64,000 bases of DNA from Roseobacter denitrificans OCh 114 (lineage in GTDB: Bacteria; Pseudomonadota; Alphaproteobacteria; Rhodobacterales; Rhodobacteraceae). The position numbers and the translations under genes are program-made. Positions 36,851 through 46,513 of the stretch are shown here, one piece after another (within the stretch, counting starts at the first letter, position 1; every line of letters starts with the position of its first letter). The stretch spans positions 372,001-436,000 of the forward strand of contig NC_008209.1 in NCBI RefSeq assembly GCF_000014045.1, written 5' to 3'. The notes beneath the pieces are model-generated. The model did not search any database. It had not been told where the DNA came from and worked only from the letters and a program-made list of their open reading frames with translations.

Positions 36851-37516
36851 ATGATGCTGAACATTTCATCCCTTAAAACCTATGCTTTGGCCGGTATGAT
36901 TGCCCTCGGCCTGTGTGTGCACGGCACGCAGAGCCACGCGGCTGAGCTTGAGACGATCACCGTCGCCGGCGGGTGTTTCTGGTGTGTCGAATCGGATTTC
37001 GAACGCGTGACCGGCGTGACAGAAGCCGTATCGGGGTTCATGGGGGGGTCCGTTTCAAACCCCACCTACAAGGAAGTCACCAGCGGCGGCACCGGCCATT
37101 ACGAGGCTGTGCAGATCACCTTCGACCCCGATGTGGTCAGCCGCGATACGCTTTACGCGATGTTCTTTCGGTCAGTTGACCCGACGGACGCAGGCGGGCA
37201 GTTTTGCGACCGGGGTGACAGCTACCGCACCGCGATATTTGCCGAAACACCTGCACAGGCCGCTGCGGCGAAGGCCGCCAAGGCAAATGCTGCCGCAGCC
37301 CTGGGCGTGCCGGTTGTGACGCCCGTGTTGGACGCCTCGACCTTTTATCCGGCAGAAGCCTATCATCAGGATTACTACAAAGGCACGCGGTTGGTGATCA
37401 CCCGATTTGGCCCCAAACGACAGGCGTCTGCATACAAGGCCTATCGCGAAGCCTGCGGGCGTGACGCCCGCGTCAGGGAACTCTGGGGCGCGGCTGCTCC
37501 CTTTGCGGGCGGCTAA
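36851..37516 (+). CDS. msrA: Peptide methionine-S-sulfoxide reductase MsrA, exported
   Basis: Reduces methionine-S-sulfoxide in proteins. The 221-residue protein has a signal peptide (hydrophobic 8-28, ending SHAAE), so it works in the periplasm. The GCFWC motif has the catalytic Cys42, and the conserved GGTGHYEAVQ, FCDRGDSYR and AYHQDYY segments follow. GAGGAGAC precedes the ATG at 36851. Its stop overlaps the convergent kinase gene by 4 bases. No msrB or reductant gene is next to it. Confidence 0.95.
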   Translation: MMLNISSLKTYALAGMIALGLCVHGTQSHAAELETITVAGGCFWCVESDFERVTGVTEAVSGFMGGSVSNPTYKEVTSGGTGHYEAVQITFDPDVVSRDTLYAMFFRSVDPTDAGGQFCDRGDSYRTAIFAETPAQAAAAKAAKANAAAALGVPVVTPVLDASTFYPAEAYHQDYYKGTRLVITRFGPKRQASAYKAYREACGRDARVRELWGAAAPFAGG

Positions 37517-38385
37517 CCTAAGCGCATGTCCTGAATTTCCTTTAGGTCGGGAATGACATCTGCCGTTCCAACCCGCGTCACCATCAACGCCGCCGCCCGC
37601 GTGGCAAGATCAATCGCCTGCGCCATCGGCATGCCACGATCCAGCCCCGCAATCAGATATCCAGTGAAGGTATCGCCCGCGCCGGTCGTATCAACGGGAG
37701 TGACATCCAACGCCGGAAACAGGCGAGGTTCGGCCCCACGCGACAGCCACTTGCAGCCCTGCGATCCAATGGTCACGATTATATCAGAAACCGGCAAATC
37801 GCCTATGTCAGAGCCTGTTTGTGCGCTCAGTTGCGCCGCTTCAACTGCGTTGAGCACGAGCAGGTCAAGATGTTCCATCACCGCAGTGACAGCCGCCGCA
37901 TCAAACGGGGCTGCGGCGTAGATCACCCGCAGGCCCAATTTTCGCGCTGTCGCGGCGCCAAAAGCCTGACCGCTGGTTTCATTCTGGGTGACAAAACTGT
38001 CACCGGGCGAGGCTTCGGCCAAAGCCGCACCGATCATCGCATCCGTGATCGCGCGGTTTGCCCCGGCGAAGACCACGATGTCATTCTCGCCCGCCTCATC
38101 GACGCAAATGTTTGCGTGGCCCGTGGGTTCATCCACCCGTGCGATGTGGCGCGTATCAACGCCGTATTCCAACAACCGCTCCGACGCCCAGGCACCATCA
38201 CCACCAACCGCACCGATATGGAACACGCGCGCCGCTGCGCGGGCAGCCGCCACGGACATATTCGCGCCCTTCCCGCCGAGGCCTTGGGAAAAACCGGTCG
38301 CGGCCAGCGTCTCACCCGGGCCGACCAGATGCGGTACGCGATACACGTTGTCGGCGTTGATCGACCCGAGGTTATAGATCGCCAT
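37513..38385 (-). CDS. PfkB-family carbohydrate kinase (ribokinase-like)
   Basis: A 290-residue sugar kinase with the ribokinase start GGKGANMSVAAARA and the anion-hole/catalytic motif DTTGAGDTFTGYL. Ribose is the most likely substrate from the GGKGAN motif, but ribose transport genes are absent. Its start codon shares a base with the maeB stop, so it is cotranscribed with the malic enzyme. Confidence 0.9.
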   Translation of the reverse strand: MAIYNLGSINADNVYRVPHLVGPGETLAATGFSQGLGGKGANMSVAAARAAARVFHIGAVGGDGAWASERLLEYGVDTRHIARVDEPTGHANICVDEAGENDIVVFAGANRAITDAMIGAALAEASPGDSFVTQNETSGQAFGAATARKLGLRVIYAAAPFDAAAVTAVMEHLDLLVLNAVEAAQLSAQTGSDIGDLPVSDIIVTIGSQGCKWLSRGAEPRLFPALDVTPVDTTGAGDTFTGYLIAGLDRGMPMAQAIDLATRAAALMVTRVGTADVIPDLKEIQDMRLG

Positions 38386-40640
38386 CAGCCGACCTTGCAG
38401 GCCGCCAACACGGCCATGTTCAGGATGTCATTGGCCGTCGCCCCGGTCGAACAAATCTGAATTGAGCGATCCACACCGGACAGAATCGGCCCAATCACCG
38501 TCGCCCCTGCCATTTCCTGCATCAGTTTCACCGAAATGCTGGCAGAATGGCGCGCCGGCACGACAAGGATATTCGCAGGACCGGTCAGTCTGGAAAACGG
38601 ATAGCTCGCCTGCACCGTTGTGTTCATAGCAACATCGACGGTCATCTCGCCTTCGTATTCGAAGGTGACACCGCGCGCGTCCAGAACCTTGGCCGCATCC
38701 GCCATTTTGGTCGCCCGCTCCGAAACCGGATAACCAAAGGTCGAGAAACTGACAAAGGCGACACGCGGCTCCAGCCCCATGTTCCGGGCAACGGTCGCTG
38801 CGCGTTCGGCGATATTGGCCAGATCTTCTTCGTCGGGCCATTCCTGCACCAGCGTGTCCGCGATGAAAACGATCCGCCCCTTGTGCAGAATTGCCGTGAT
38901 CCCCGCAGCACCACTTTTGACATCCGCGTCAAAGACGTGGTTGATCCGGTCCATGATATGCGCCGATTTGCGCGTCGCGCCAGTGACAAGCCCATCGCCG
39001 TGACCATGCGCGAGCATCAGCGCGGAAAAGACATGCCGATCCCGCGCCGCCAGCCGGTGAATGTCCTGCGCGTCAAAGCCGCCCCGGTTCAGCCTGCTAT
39101 AGAGAAAATCCTTGTAGGTATCGAGATGCGTCGTATTCGCGGCATTCACGATCTCAATCTCGCGCACCGCGTCGGGCATACCGGCCTGCTCCAGCTTGTC
39201 CTTCACATCTTCCTTGCGCCCCACGACCAACGCTTTGCCCAGACCGGAGCGTTGATACATCACCGCCGCGCGCAACACGCGCGCATCATCCCCTTCGGCA
39301 AAAATCATCCGAGCCTGATTTGCCCGCGCACGCGCATTGATGCCACGCAAGATACTCGCCGTCGGATCCATCCGGGTCTTGAGCGATAGTTCATAGGCTT
39401 CCATGTCGATGATCGGGCGGCGCGCGGCACCTGTATCCATACCCGCTTTGGCCACGGCGGGCGGCACACGGTGGATCAGACGCGGGTCAAACGGCGTCGG
39501 AATGATGTAATCCCGCCCGAAGGACAGGTTTTTGCCATAGGCCAGTGCGACCTCATCCGGCACATCCTCGCGCGCCAGCGCTGCAAGGGCGTGGGCGCAG
39601 GCAATCTTCATCTCGTCATTGATCGCGCGGGCATGAATGTCGAGCGCGCCGCGAAAGAGGTACGGAAACCCGAGAACATTGTTGACCTGATTGGGATAGT
39701 CACTGCGGCCCGTGGCAACGATGGCATCCGCGCGCACGGCATGCGCCTCTTCGGGCGTAATTTCCGGGTCGGGGTTGGCCATGGCAAAGATCACCGGGTC
39801 ATCTGCCATGCTGGCAATCATCGCTTCGGTCACAGCCCCTTTGACAGACACACCAAGGAAGACATCCGCCCCCTTCATCGCGTCCTCTAAGGTGCGCGCC
39901 TCAGTGGCGACGGCATGGCCCGATTTCCACTGGTTCATGCCCTCCGCACGGCCCTGATAGATCACGCCCTTGGTGTCACACATGATGCAATTCTGGTGCC
40001 GCGCGCCCATCGCCTTGAGCAATTCAAGACAGGCGATCCCCGCAGCCCCGGCCCCGTTCAGGACAATGCGCACATCTTCGATCTTTTTGTCCGACAGGTG
40101 CAGCGCGTTGATCAGACCCGCAGCACAGATCACCGCAGTGCCGTGTTGGTCGTCATGAAAGACGGGGATGTCCATTTCGTCCTTGAGACGTTGTTCGATG
40201 ATGAAACACTCAGGCGCCTTGATATCTTCGAGGTTGATGCCGCCAAAGGTCGGGCCCATCAGCTTGACCGCATTGATGAAGGCATCCGTGTCTTCGGTGT
40301 CCAACTCTATGTCGATGCTGTTCACATCCGCGAAGCGTTTGAACAAAACCGCCTTGCCTTCCATCACCGGTTTGGAGGCCAGCGCGCCAAGGTTCCCCAG
40401 ACCCAAGACCGCTGTCCCGTTGGACACGACGGCCACAAGGTTGCCCTTGTTGGTGTAATCATAGGCGGTTTCGGGGTTTTGCGAAATCGCTTCACAAGGG
40501 ACCGCGACGCCCGGCGAATAGGCAAGACTGAGGTCCCGCTGCGTCGTCATCGGTACGGTGGCCGTTACCTCGAACTTTCCGGGGGTCGGCTCCAGATGAA
40601 AGGCGAGCGCCTCTTCTGCCGTAACGCGGTTTTTTGTCAT
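38385..40640 (-). CDS. maeB: NADP-dependent malic enzyme with phosphotransacetylase domain
   Basis: A 751-residue fusion. The malic enzyme part covers about 1-430 (MTTQRDLSLAYSPGVAVPCE, the FHDDQHGTA active-site segment, GAGAAGIACLEL for NADP). The second part (about 430-751) is homologous to phosphotransacetylase and in characterised MaeB proteins is regulatory, sensing acetyl-CoA, not catalytic. It decarboxylates malate to pyruvate and supplies NADPH. It is divergent from mutS. Confidence 0.96.
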   Translation of the reverse strand: MTKNRVTAEEALAFHLEPTPGKFEVTATVPMTTQRDLSLAYSPGVAVPCEAISQNPETAYDYTNKGNLVAVVSNGTAVLGLGNLGALASKPVMEGKAVLFKRFADVNSIDIELDTEDTDAFINAVKLMGPTFGGINLEDIKAPECFIIEQRLKDEMDIPVFHDDQHGTAVICAAGLINALHLSDKKIEDVRIVLNGAGAAGIACLELLKAMGARHQNCIMCDTKGVIYQGRAEGMNQWKSGHAVATEARTLEDAMKGADVFLGVSVKGAVTEAMIASMADDPVIFAMANPDPEITPEEAHAVRADAIVATGRSDYPNQVNNVLGFPYLFRGALDIHARAINDEMKIACAHALAALAREDVPDEVALAYGKNLSFGRDYIIPTPFDPRLIHRVPPAVAKAGMDTGAARRPIIDMEAYELSLKTRMDPTASILRGINARARANQARMIFAEGDDARVLRAAVMYQRSGLGKALVVGRKEDVKDKLEQAGMPDAVREIEIVNAANTTHLDTYKDFLYSRLNRGGFDAQDIHRLAARDRHVFSALMLAHGHGDGLVTGATRKSAHIMDRINHVFDADVKSGAAGITAILHKGRIVFIADTLVQEWPDEEDLANIAERAATVARNMGLEPRVAFVSFSTFGYPVSERATKMADAAKVLDARGVTFEYEGEMTVDVAMNTTVQASYPFSRLTGPANILVVPARHSASISVKLMQEMAGATVIGPILSGVDRSIQICSTGATANDILNMAVLAACKVG

Positions 40641-40747
40641 CGAATTTCGCCTTTATTGGTGATCTGAGCCATCAACCCATATCTTAGCCTGCCCAGCGCC
40701 TCAAGCAGGCTGCGTTTGTGCTTTTCCCCCCTGCCTGCGGTTTGTAA

Positions 40748-40760
40748 GGTCACGCCAAAC
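40748..40760 (+). promoter_or_regulatory. Motif shared with the secA/parvulin intergenic region
   Basis: GGTCACGCCAAAC, preceded by TGTAA, ends 15 bases before the mutS start. The same 13 bases, preceded by TGTAAG, occur at 3884-3896 ahead of the parvulin gene. It may be a promoter or binding site, or a coincidence. Confidence 0.25.
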
Positions 40761-40775
40761 GCGGGGGGCACTGCA

Positions 40776-43412
40776 ATGACCGTCACGCCCATGATGGCGC
40801 AATATCTCGACCTGAAGGCAGAGTACGCAGATGCGCTGCTGTTTTACCGCATGGGCGATTTCTACGAGATGTTCTTTGAGGATGCCGTCGCCGCTGCCGA
40901 AGCGCTGGATATTGCGCTGACAAAACGGGGCAAACATGACGGTGCGGACATTCCCATGTGCGGCGTGCCGGTCCATTCAGCCGAAGGCTATCTGCTCACG
41001 CTGATCCGCAAAAGGTTTCGCGTCGCCGTCTGTGAGCAGATGGAAAGCCCGGCGGAGGCGAAAAAACGCGGTTCCAAATCCGTGGTAAAACGCGATGTGG
41101 TGCGGTTGGTAACGCCGGGAACCCTGACCGAAGAGACGTTGCTTGATGCGCGGCGCAACAACTATCTGACCAGTTTTGCCCAAGTTAGAGACGCAAAAGC
41201 CCTCGCCTGGACCGATATTTCCACCGGGGCCTTTCACGTCATGCCGCTGACAGCGCTCAAACTTGGGCCTGAACTGGCGCGCCTCGCACCTTCAGAATTG
41301 ATCTGCTCGGAAAGCGCGGAGAATGACCTGCGCGAGGTTGCCGAAGACTTTGGCATTGCGCTGACCGGTCTCGCGCGCGCTGCATTTGACAGCACCTCGG
41401 CGGAGCAACGGATCTGCGATCTCTTCGGCGTGGAAACACTGGACTCATACGGCAGCTTCACCCGTGCCGAGGTCGCGGCGATGGGCGGGATTATCCAGTA
41501 CCTCGACATCACGCAAAAGGGCAAACTGCCCCTGTTGCGCCCGCCTCAACGGGAAACCGAAAACCGAACCATTCAGATTGATGCCGCCACACGCCGCAAC
41601 CTCGAATTGACGCAGGCACTGTCGGGGGGGCGCGCAGGCTCATTGCTGGCCGTGATTGACCGGACGATCACCGCTGCCGGTGGCCGTCTGATGTCTGCGC
41701 GCATTGCCAGCCCGTCCCGCGACCTTGAAACGATCACCAACCGCCTTGATGCAGTGTCCTTTGCGCAAGACCACCATGATCTGTGCGGCGCCCTGCGCGA
41801 TCACCTGCGCAAGGTGCCGGACCTTGACCGCGCGCTGTCACGCCTGTCGCTGGATCGTGGCGGGCCAAGGGACATGGCCGCGATCCGCAACGGGTTGACG
41901 CAATCTGCGATCCTTTTTGAAACGCTTGGGTCTCATGAATTGCCACCGCTTCTGGCCGATGCGCTGAATGATCTGTCCCGACATGACAATCTGATCGACC
42001 GGCTTGATGCCACGCTGGTCGCGGAGCCGCCTTTGCTGGCGCGGGACGGCGGTTTCATCGCCACGGGGTTCGATGCAGAACTGGACGAAGCACGCAGCCT
42101 GCGCGACGAAGGGCGCAGCGTGATCGCGAGGATGCAGCAGGAATTTGCCGCACTGACAGGAATCACATCACTGAAAATAAAGCACAACAATGTGCTGGGC
42201 TATTTCATCGAAACGACGGCCACACATGCCGAAAAGATGCTGTCCCCGCCCATGTCGGAAACCTTCATCCACCGGCAGACAACCGCCAATCAGGTGCGGT
42301 TCACCACCGTTGAATTGTCCGAGCTTGAAACAAAGATCTTGAACGCTGGCGGGCGGGCGCTGGAAATCGAAAAGCGTCTCTATGAAACGCTGAAATCGGA
42401 TATTCTGGCCTGTTCCGCCCGGATCGCGCAGACCGCATCCGCACTGGCGGAGCTTGATCTGACCACGGCCCTTGCGACCCTTGCCACGACAGACGGATGG
42501 GTACGGCCCAAGGTGGATGACAGCCGGGCTTTTGCCATTGAAAACGGACGTCACCCTGTCGTTGAAAACGCCTTGCGTCAACAATCCGGTGATCCTTTCA
42601 TCGCCAATGATTGCGACCTTTCTGCCGAAGAAGACGCCGCACAGATTTACCTGCTGACCGGTCCGAACATGGCGGGTAAATCAACCTATCTGCGCCAGAA
42701 CGCGATCATTGCGCTGCTGGCACAAATGGGCAGTTTCGTGCCTGCGTCCTGCGCGCATATCGGTCTGATCAGTCAGTTGTTCAGCCGCGTGGGTGCCTCG
42801 GATGATCTGGCGCGCGGGCGGTCAACCTTTATGGTGGAGATGGTCGAAACCGCCGCCATTCTGAATCAGGCGGACGATCGCGCGCTGGTGATCCTCGATG
42901 AAATCGGGCGCGGCACGGCCACATACGACGGGCTGTCCATCGCATGGGCGACGCTGGAGCATCTGCATGATGTGAACAAAAGCCGCGCGCTTTTTGCCAC
43001 GCATTACCATGAGATGACGGCACTTGCGGGTAAGTTGCCCGGTGTTGAGAATGCAACCGTGACCGTAAAGGAGTGGGAGGGCGAAGTCATTTTCCTGCAT
43101 GAGGTCAAGATGGGTGCCGCAGACCGGTCATATGGGGTGCAGGTAGCGCAGCTTGCCGGTCTGCCACCTGCGGTGATCTCGCGGGCGCGCGCCGTGCTCG
43201 ATATGCTGGAAAAGGGTGAACGCGAGGGTGGCGCGACGCAGAAAACGCTGATTGATGACCTGCCGCTGTTTTCCGTGGCGCCCGCCCCGGCGCCTGCGCC
43301 TGCAAAAACCTCGGATGTTGAGGCGCGGCTGGCTGAAATCCACCCCGACGAATTGACACCGAAACAGGCGCTTGAGCTGCTTTATCAATTGAAAGAGGCG
43401 GCCAATCCCTGA
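40776..43412 (+). CDS. mutS: DNA mismatch repair protein MutS
   Basis: Recognises mismatches and recruits MutL. It has 878 residues. The N-terminal mismatch domain has the FYEMF motif (YRMGDFYEMFFEDA), the core and clamp domains follow, and the ATPase has Walker A GPNMAGKST and DEIGRGTATYDG. The C-terminal tail includes an alanine/proline linker and a DELTPKQALELLYQLK dimer helix. The ATG at 40776 follows GGGGGG; the frame is open 60 bases further up but lacks a good site. Confidence 0.98.
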   Translation: MTVTPMMAQYLDLKAEYADALLFYRMGDFYEMFFEDAVAAAEALDIALTKRGKHDGADIPMCGVPVHSAEGYLLTLIRKRFRVAVCEQMESPAEAKKRGSKSVVKRDVVRLVTPGTLTEETLLDARRNNYLTSFAQVRDAKALAWTDISTGAFHVMPLTALKLGPELARLAPSELICSESAENDLREVAEDFGIALTGLARAAFDSTSAEQRICDLFGVETLDSYGSFTRAEVAAMGGIIQYLDITQKGKLPLLRPPQRETENRTIQIDAATRRNLELTQALSGGRAGSLLAVIDRTITAAGGRLMSARIASPSRDLETITNRLDAVSFAQDHHDLCGALRDHLRKVPDLDRALSRLSLDRGGPRDMAAIRNGLTQSAILFETLGSHELPPLLADALNDLSRHDNLIDRLDATLVAEPPLLARDGGFIATGFDAELDEARSLRDEGRSVIARMQQEFAALTGITSLKIKHNNVLGYFIETTATHAEKMLSPPMSETFIHRQTTANQVRFTTVELSELETKILNAGGRALEIEKRLYETLKSDILACSARIAQTASALAELDLTTALATLATTDGWVRPKVDDSRAFAIENGRHPVVENALRQQSGDPFIANDCDLSAEEDAAQIYLLTGPNMAGKSTYLRQNAIIALLAQMGSFVPASCAHIGLISQLFSRVGASDDLARGRSTFMVEMVETAAILNQADDRALVILDEIGRGTATYDGLSIAWATLEHLHDVNKSRALFATHYHEMTALAGKLPGVENATVTVKEWEGEVIFLHEVKMGAADRSYGVQVAQLAGLPPAVISRARAVLDMLEKGEREGGATQKTLIDDLPLFSVAPAPAPAPAKTSDVEARLAEIHPDELTPKQALELLYQLKEAANP

Positions 43413-43419
43413 CCGCCTC
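43395..43419 (-). terminator. Possible terminator for grpE, overlapping the mutS end
   Basis: GAGGCGG and CCGCCTC form a 7-bp stem across the mutS stop codon. On the minus strand it is followed by TTTC only. It lies 21 bases beyond the grpE stop. The T-run is short. Confidence 0.35.
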
Positions 43420-43440
43420 ACACAAAAAGATCGCCGAAAA

Positions 43441-44004
43441 TCAGCTCGCCGGTGTTGAGGAAACGCCGACCTGCGCCGGGCGCAGCAAACGGTCGTGCAA
43501 CATGAACCCTTCGGCCGAGACCTGAATGATGTCGCCTGCCTTGGTGCCGGGCAGTGGTGCTTCAAACATCGCCTGATGGTATTGCGGATCGAAACGATCC
43601 CCAACCTCGGGCGCGACGATTTCGATGCCGTGCTTTTTGAAGACGCTGAGCAATTCACGCATGGTCAGTTCGATGCCTTCGAGCAAGGCAGCGTTTTGTT
43701 CCCGCTGCTCATCGGTGACGGCCTCAAGCGCGCGTTTCATGTTATCATAGACCGGCAGCATATCGCGGGACAGCTTCGACCCGCCGTAGTTTTCAGCCTC
43801 CCGGCGGTCCCTTTCCGAACGCTTACGCGCGTTTTCAGCATCCGCGAGGGCCCGCATGAAACGGTCCTTCAGCTGGTCCCGCTCGGCGCGCAGCTGTTCC
43901 ACTTCCAGCGCTTCTTCATCAATTTCTTCCATCTCTTCAGCAAAGGCGTCGGCCTCTGCCTCTTCGATGTCATCCAGAAATTCTTCGTTCTTAGGCTCTG
44001 CCAT
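43441..44004 (-). CDS. grpE: Nucleotide exchange factor GrpE
   Basis: A 187-residue DnaK co-chaperone. A long acidic N-terminus and coiled coil (about 15-75, EEALEVEQLRAERDQLKDR) precede the beta-wing domain, with MLPVYDNMKRAL and the GDRFDPQYHQAM segment. It follows hrcA after 9 bases in an hrcA-grpE operon. The partner dnaJ is at the window start, far from here. Confidence 0.96.
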   Translation of the reverse strand: MAEPKNEEFLDDIEEAEADAFAEEMEEIDEEALEVEQLRAERDQLKDRFMRALADAENARKRSERDRREAENYGGSKLSRDMLPVYDNMKRALEAVTDEQREQNAALLEGIELTMRELLSVFKKHGIEIVAPEVGDRFDPQYHQAMFEAPLPGTKAGDIIQVSAEGFMLHDRLLRPAQVGVSSTPAS

Positions 44005-44013
44005 CTTAACCCT

Positions 44014-45078
44014 CTAGCTCCGATCAGCGATCAACTTACCAACCAGTTGCGCCGTATAGTTCACAATCGGAACGATACGACCGTAATTCAGTCTTGTCGG
44101 ACCAATGACACCAACAGCACCAATGATCTTTCGATCAGCGTTCATATATGGGGAAACCACCAGAGAGGAACCCGAAAGTGAAAAAAGTTTGTTTTCAGAG
44201 CCAATAAAAATGCGCACACCCTCGCCTTCCTCGGTGCGCTCAAGGAATTCGGCGATATCGCGCTTGCGTTCGAGGTCATCAAAGAGCAGTCGGATTCGCT
44301 CGAAATCCTCTCCTTCGCCATCGCCGGTCAGCAAATTGGACCGACCCCGCACGATCAGACGCTCATTTTGATCGCCCTCGCGTTCCCAAACGGCCATACC
44401 GCTTTCCACAAGGGCCTGCGCCAGCGAATCGATTTCCTGTCGCCGGTTCCGTATTTCCTTTTGTATCGCGCCGTGCACTTCACTCAGCGTCTTGCCCTCG
44501 ATCAGCGCGTTCAGGAAATTGGCTGCCTCGCGCATGGAGCTGGGCGTCTGACCCGCAGGCGGGGAAAACAGGCGGTTTTCGACGTGCCCATCTGCAAACA
44601 CCAGAACCACCAGCGCCCGGTCCGGCGACAGCGAGACAAATTCGATATGCTTGATCGGCGCCTCGTGTTTGGGGGTCATCACCAATGATGCGCCCTGCGT
44701 CACGCCAGACAGCGCCGAGCCGACACGATCCAGAAGACCACTGACGTCTTCGGAATTGGAGGACAGGGTCGCGTCGATCTTCTCGCGGTCCATCTCATCC
44801 GGATCACCGATTTCCAACAGGCCATCGACAAACATCCGCAAGCCCATCTGCGTCGGTATTCGCCCTGCACTGATATGCGGGCTATCCAGCAATCCGAGGT
44901 ATTCGAGATCCTGCATTGTATTGCGTATGGTGGCGGCACTGACCTTTTCGCTGAAGTCACGCGTCAGCGTGCGCGACCCCACCGGCGCACCGTCAGCCAG
45001 ATACCCCTCAACCACCCGCCGAAAGACCTCGCGCGAGCGTTCGTTCATCTCTCCCAGAATGTTCGGCACATCATTCAT
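44014..45078 (-). CDS. hrcA: Heat-inducible transcription repressor HrcA
   Basis: A 354-residue repressor of groESL and similar genes, acting at CIRCE elements. The N-terminal winged helix (about 10-75) and the long inserted and GAF-like C-terminal domains are visible, with GAVGVIGPTRLNYGRIVPIV near the end. No CIRCE repeat (TTAGCACTC-N9-GAGTGCTAA) is seen upstream of hrcA or grpE here, so direct self-repression is not supported. It is divergent from rph. Confidence 0.95.
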   Translation of the reverse strand: MNDVPNILGEMNERSREVFRRVVEGYLADGAPVGSRTLTRDFSEKVSAATIRNTMQDLEYLGLLDSPHISAGRIPTQMGLRMFVDGLLEIGDPDEMDREKIDATLSSNSEDVSGLLDRVGSALSGVTQGASLVMTPKHEAPIKHIEFVSLSPDRALVVLVFADGHVENRLFSPPAGQTPSSMREAANFLNALIEGKTLSEVHGAIQKEIRNRRQEIDSLAQALVESGMAVWEREGDQNERLIVRGRSNLLTGDGEGEDFERIRLLFDDLERKRDIAEFLERTEEGEGVRIFIGSENKLFSLSGSSLVVSPYMNADRKIIGAVGVIGPTRLNYGRIVPIVNYTAQLVGKLIADRS

Positions 45079-45191
45079 ATCGGTTTCCTATACCCCATAT
45101 GATAAAAGCATAAACCACAGAGATTTCAATCGGGGTTGCATCCGGGTCGCCCGGCCCTGTATCGACATCAGGCACATATAAAGGAAATGAA

Positions 45192-45905
45192 ATGCGTCCC
45201 TCCGGTCGAGAACTGAACGAAATGCGCCCTGTGTCCATCGAAACGGGTTTTACCAAGCATGCCGAAGGCTCGGCGCTGATCAAGATCGGGGATACTCACG
45301 TCTTGTGTACCGCCACGATTGAAGACCGGGTGCCGCCTTTCATCAAAGGGTCGGGATTGGGTTGGGTCACGGCGGAATATGGCATGCTGCCGCGTGCGAC
45401 GAACACGCGGATGCGGCGCGAATCCACCGCAGGCAAGCAAGGCGGGCGTACCGTTGAAATCCAGCGTCTGATCGGGCGCAGCCTGCGCGCTGGCGTTGAC
45501 CGTGTTGCCCTCGGCGAGCGACAGATCACCGTCGATTGCGATGTGTTGCAGGCGGATGGCGGCACGCGCTGCGCCTCGATCACGGGCGGTTGGGTGGCGC
45601 TGCGTCTGGCGGTGAACAAGCTGATGAAAGCAGGGGATGTGATCAGTGATCCGCTCGTTGATCCGGTGGCCGCGATCAGCTGTGGTATCTATGCAGGTCA
45701 GCCGGTCATGGATTTGGATTACCCTGAGGATTCCGAGGCGGGTGTTGACGGGAACTTCATCATGACGGGTTCAAAACAACTGATCGAAGTGCAGATGAGC
45801 GCCGAAGGCGCGACGTTTTCACGCGATCAGATGAACCAGTTGATGGATCTGGCCGAAAAGGGCGTGGGCGAATTGGTCGCCGCGCAAAAAGCGGCCACCG
45901 CATGA
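45192..45905 (+). CDS. rph: Ribonuclease PH
   Basis: A 237-residue phosphorolytic exoribonuclease that trims tRNA 3' ends. It starts [17 protein letters not shown], typical of RNase PH, with the EYGMLPRAT and [10 protein letters not shown] motifs and the [10 protein letters not shown] active-site segment. It heads rph-rdgB-hemW; the rdgB start overlaps its stop by 4 bases. Confidence 0.97.
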   Translation: MRPSGRELNEMRPVSIETGFTKHAEGSALIKIGDTHVLCTATIEDRVPPFIKGSGLGWVTAEYGMLPRATNTRMRRESTAGKQGGRTVEIQRLIGRSLRAGVDRVALGERQITVDCDVLQADGGTRCASITGGWVALRLAVNKLMKAGDVISDPLVDPVAAISCGIYAGQPVMDLDYPEDSEAGVDGNFIMTGSKQLIEVQMSAEGATFSRDQMNQLMDLAEKGVGELVAAQKAATA

Positions 45906-46513
45906 CACGCAAGTTCGACGGCAAACGTATCCTGATTGCGACCCATAACGCGGGCAAGCTGGAAGAAATGCAGCAGCTTTTCGCGCCCTACGGTGTGGAT
46001 GTGGTCGGCGCCGCAGAGATGGGTCTGGCCGAACCTGAAGAGACCGAAAGCACCTTCATCGGCAACGCACGCATCAAGGCGCGCGCTGCTGTTGAGGCGA
46101 CAGGGCTGCCCGCCCTGGCGGACGATTCCGGCATCGAGGTGGAAGCGCTGAACAACGCCCCCGGTGTCTATACCGCTGATTGGGCGGAGACCCCGAACGG
46201 GCGCGATTTCGTCATGGCCATGACCAAGACCCATACCAAGCTGGAAGAGATCAACGCCCCCCACCCGCGCCGCGCCCGGTTCAGGGCGACGCTGGTGCTC
46301 GCATGGCCTGACGGTCATGACGAAGTGTTCGATGGGCGCGTCAACGGCACCCTTGTCTGGCCGATCCGGGGTAAAACGGGTCATGGCTATGATCCGATGT
46401 TCCAACCTGACGGTCATGACATGACCTTTGCCGAAATGGATCCGGCGGAAAAGAACCGGATCAGCCATCGCGCGGATGCGTTTCAAAAGCTGATCGCGGG
46501 TTGCTTTGGCTGA
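45902..46513 (+). CDS. rdgB: XTP/dITP pyrophosphatase (RdgB/HAM1)
   Basis: A 203-residue enzyme that hydrolyses non-canonical purine nucleotides (XTP, dITP) to monophosphates. It has [12 protein letters not shown] at the N-terminus, [11 protein letters not shown] and [10 protein letters not shown], all diagnostic. It is coupled to rph by an ATGA overlap and to hemW by an 8-base overlap. The rph-rdgB-hemW order is common in alphaproteobacteria. Confidence 0.96.
   Translation: MTRKFDGKRILIATHNAGKLEEMQQLFAPYGVDVVGAAEMGLAEPEETESTFIGNARIKARAAVEATGLPALADDSGIEVEALNNAPGVYTADWAETPNGRDFVMAMTKTHTKLEEINAPHPRRARFRATLVLAWPDGHDEVFDGRVNGTLVWPIRGKTGHGYDPMFQPDGHDMTFAEMDPAEKNRISHRADAFQKLIAGCFG

Noticed and set aside
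45079..45191. A CIRCE element or sigma-32 promoter at hrcA
   Set aside because: No TTAGCACTC inverted repeat is present. A CCCCATAT string occurs, but no matching -35 box lies at the right distance.
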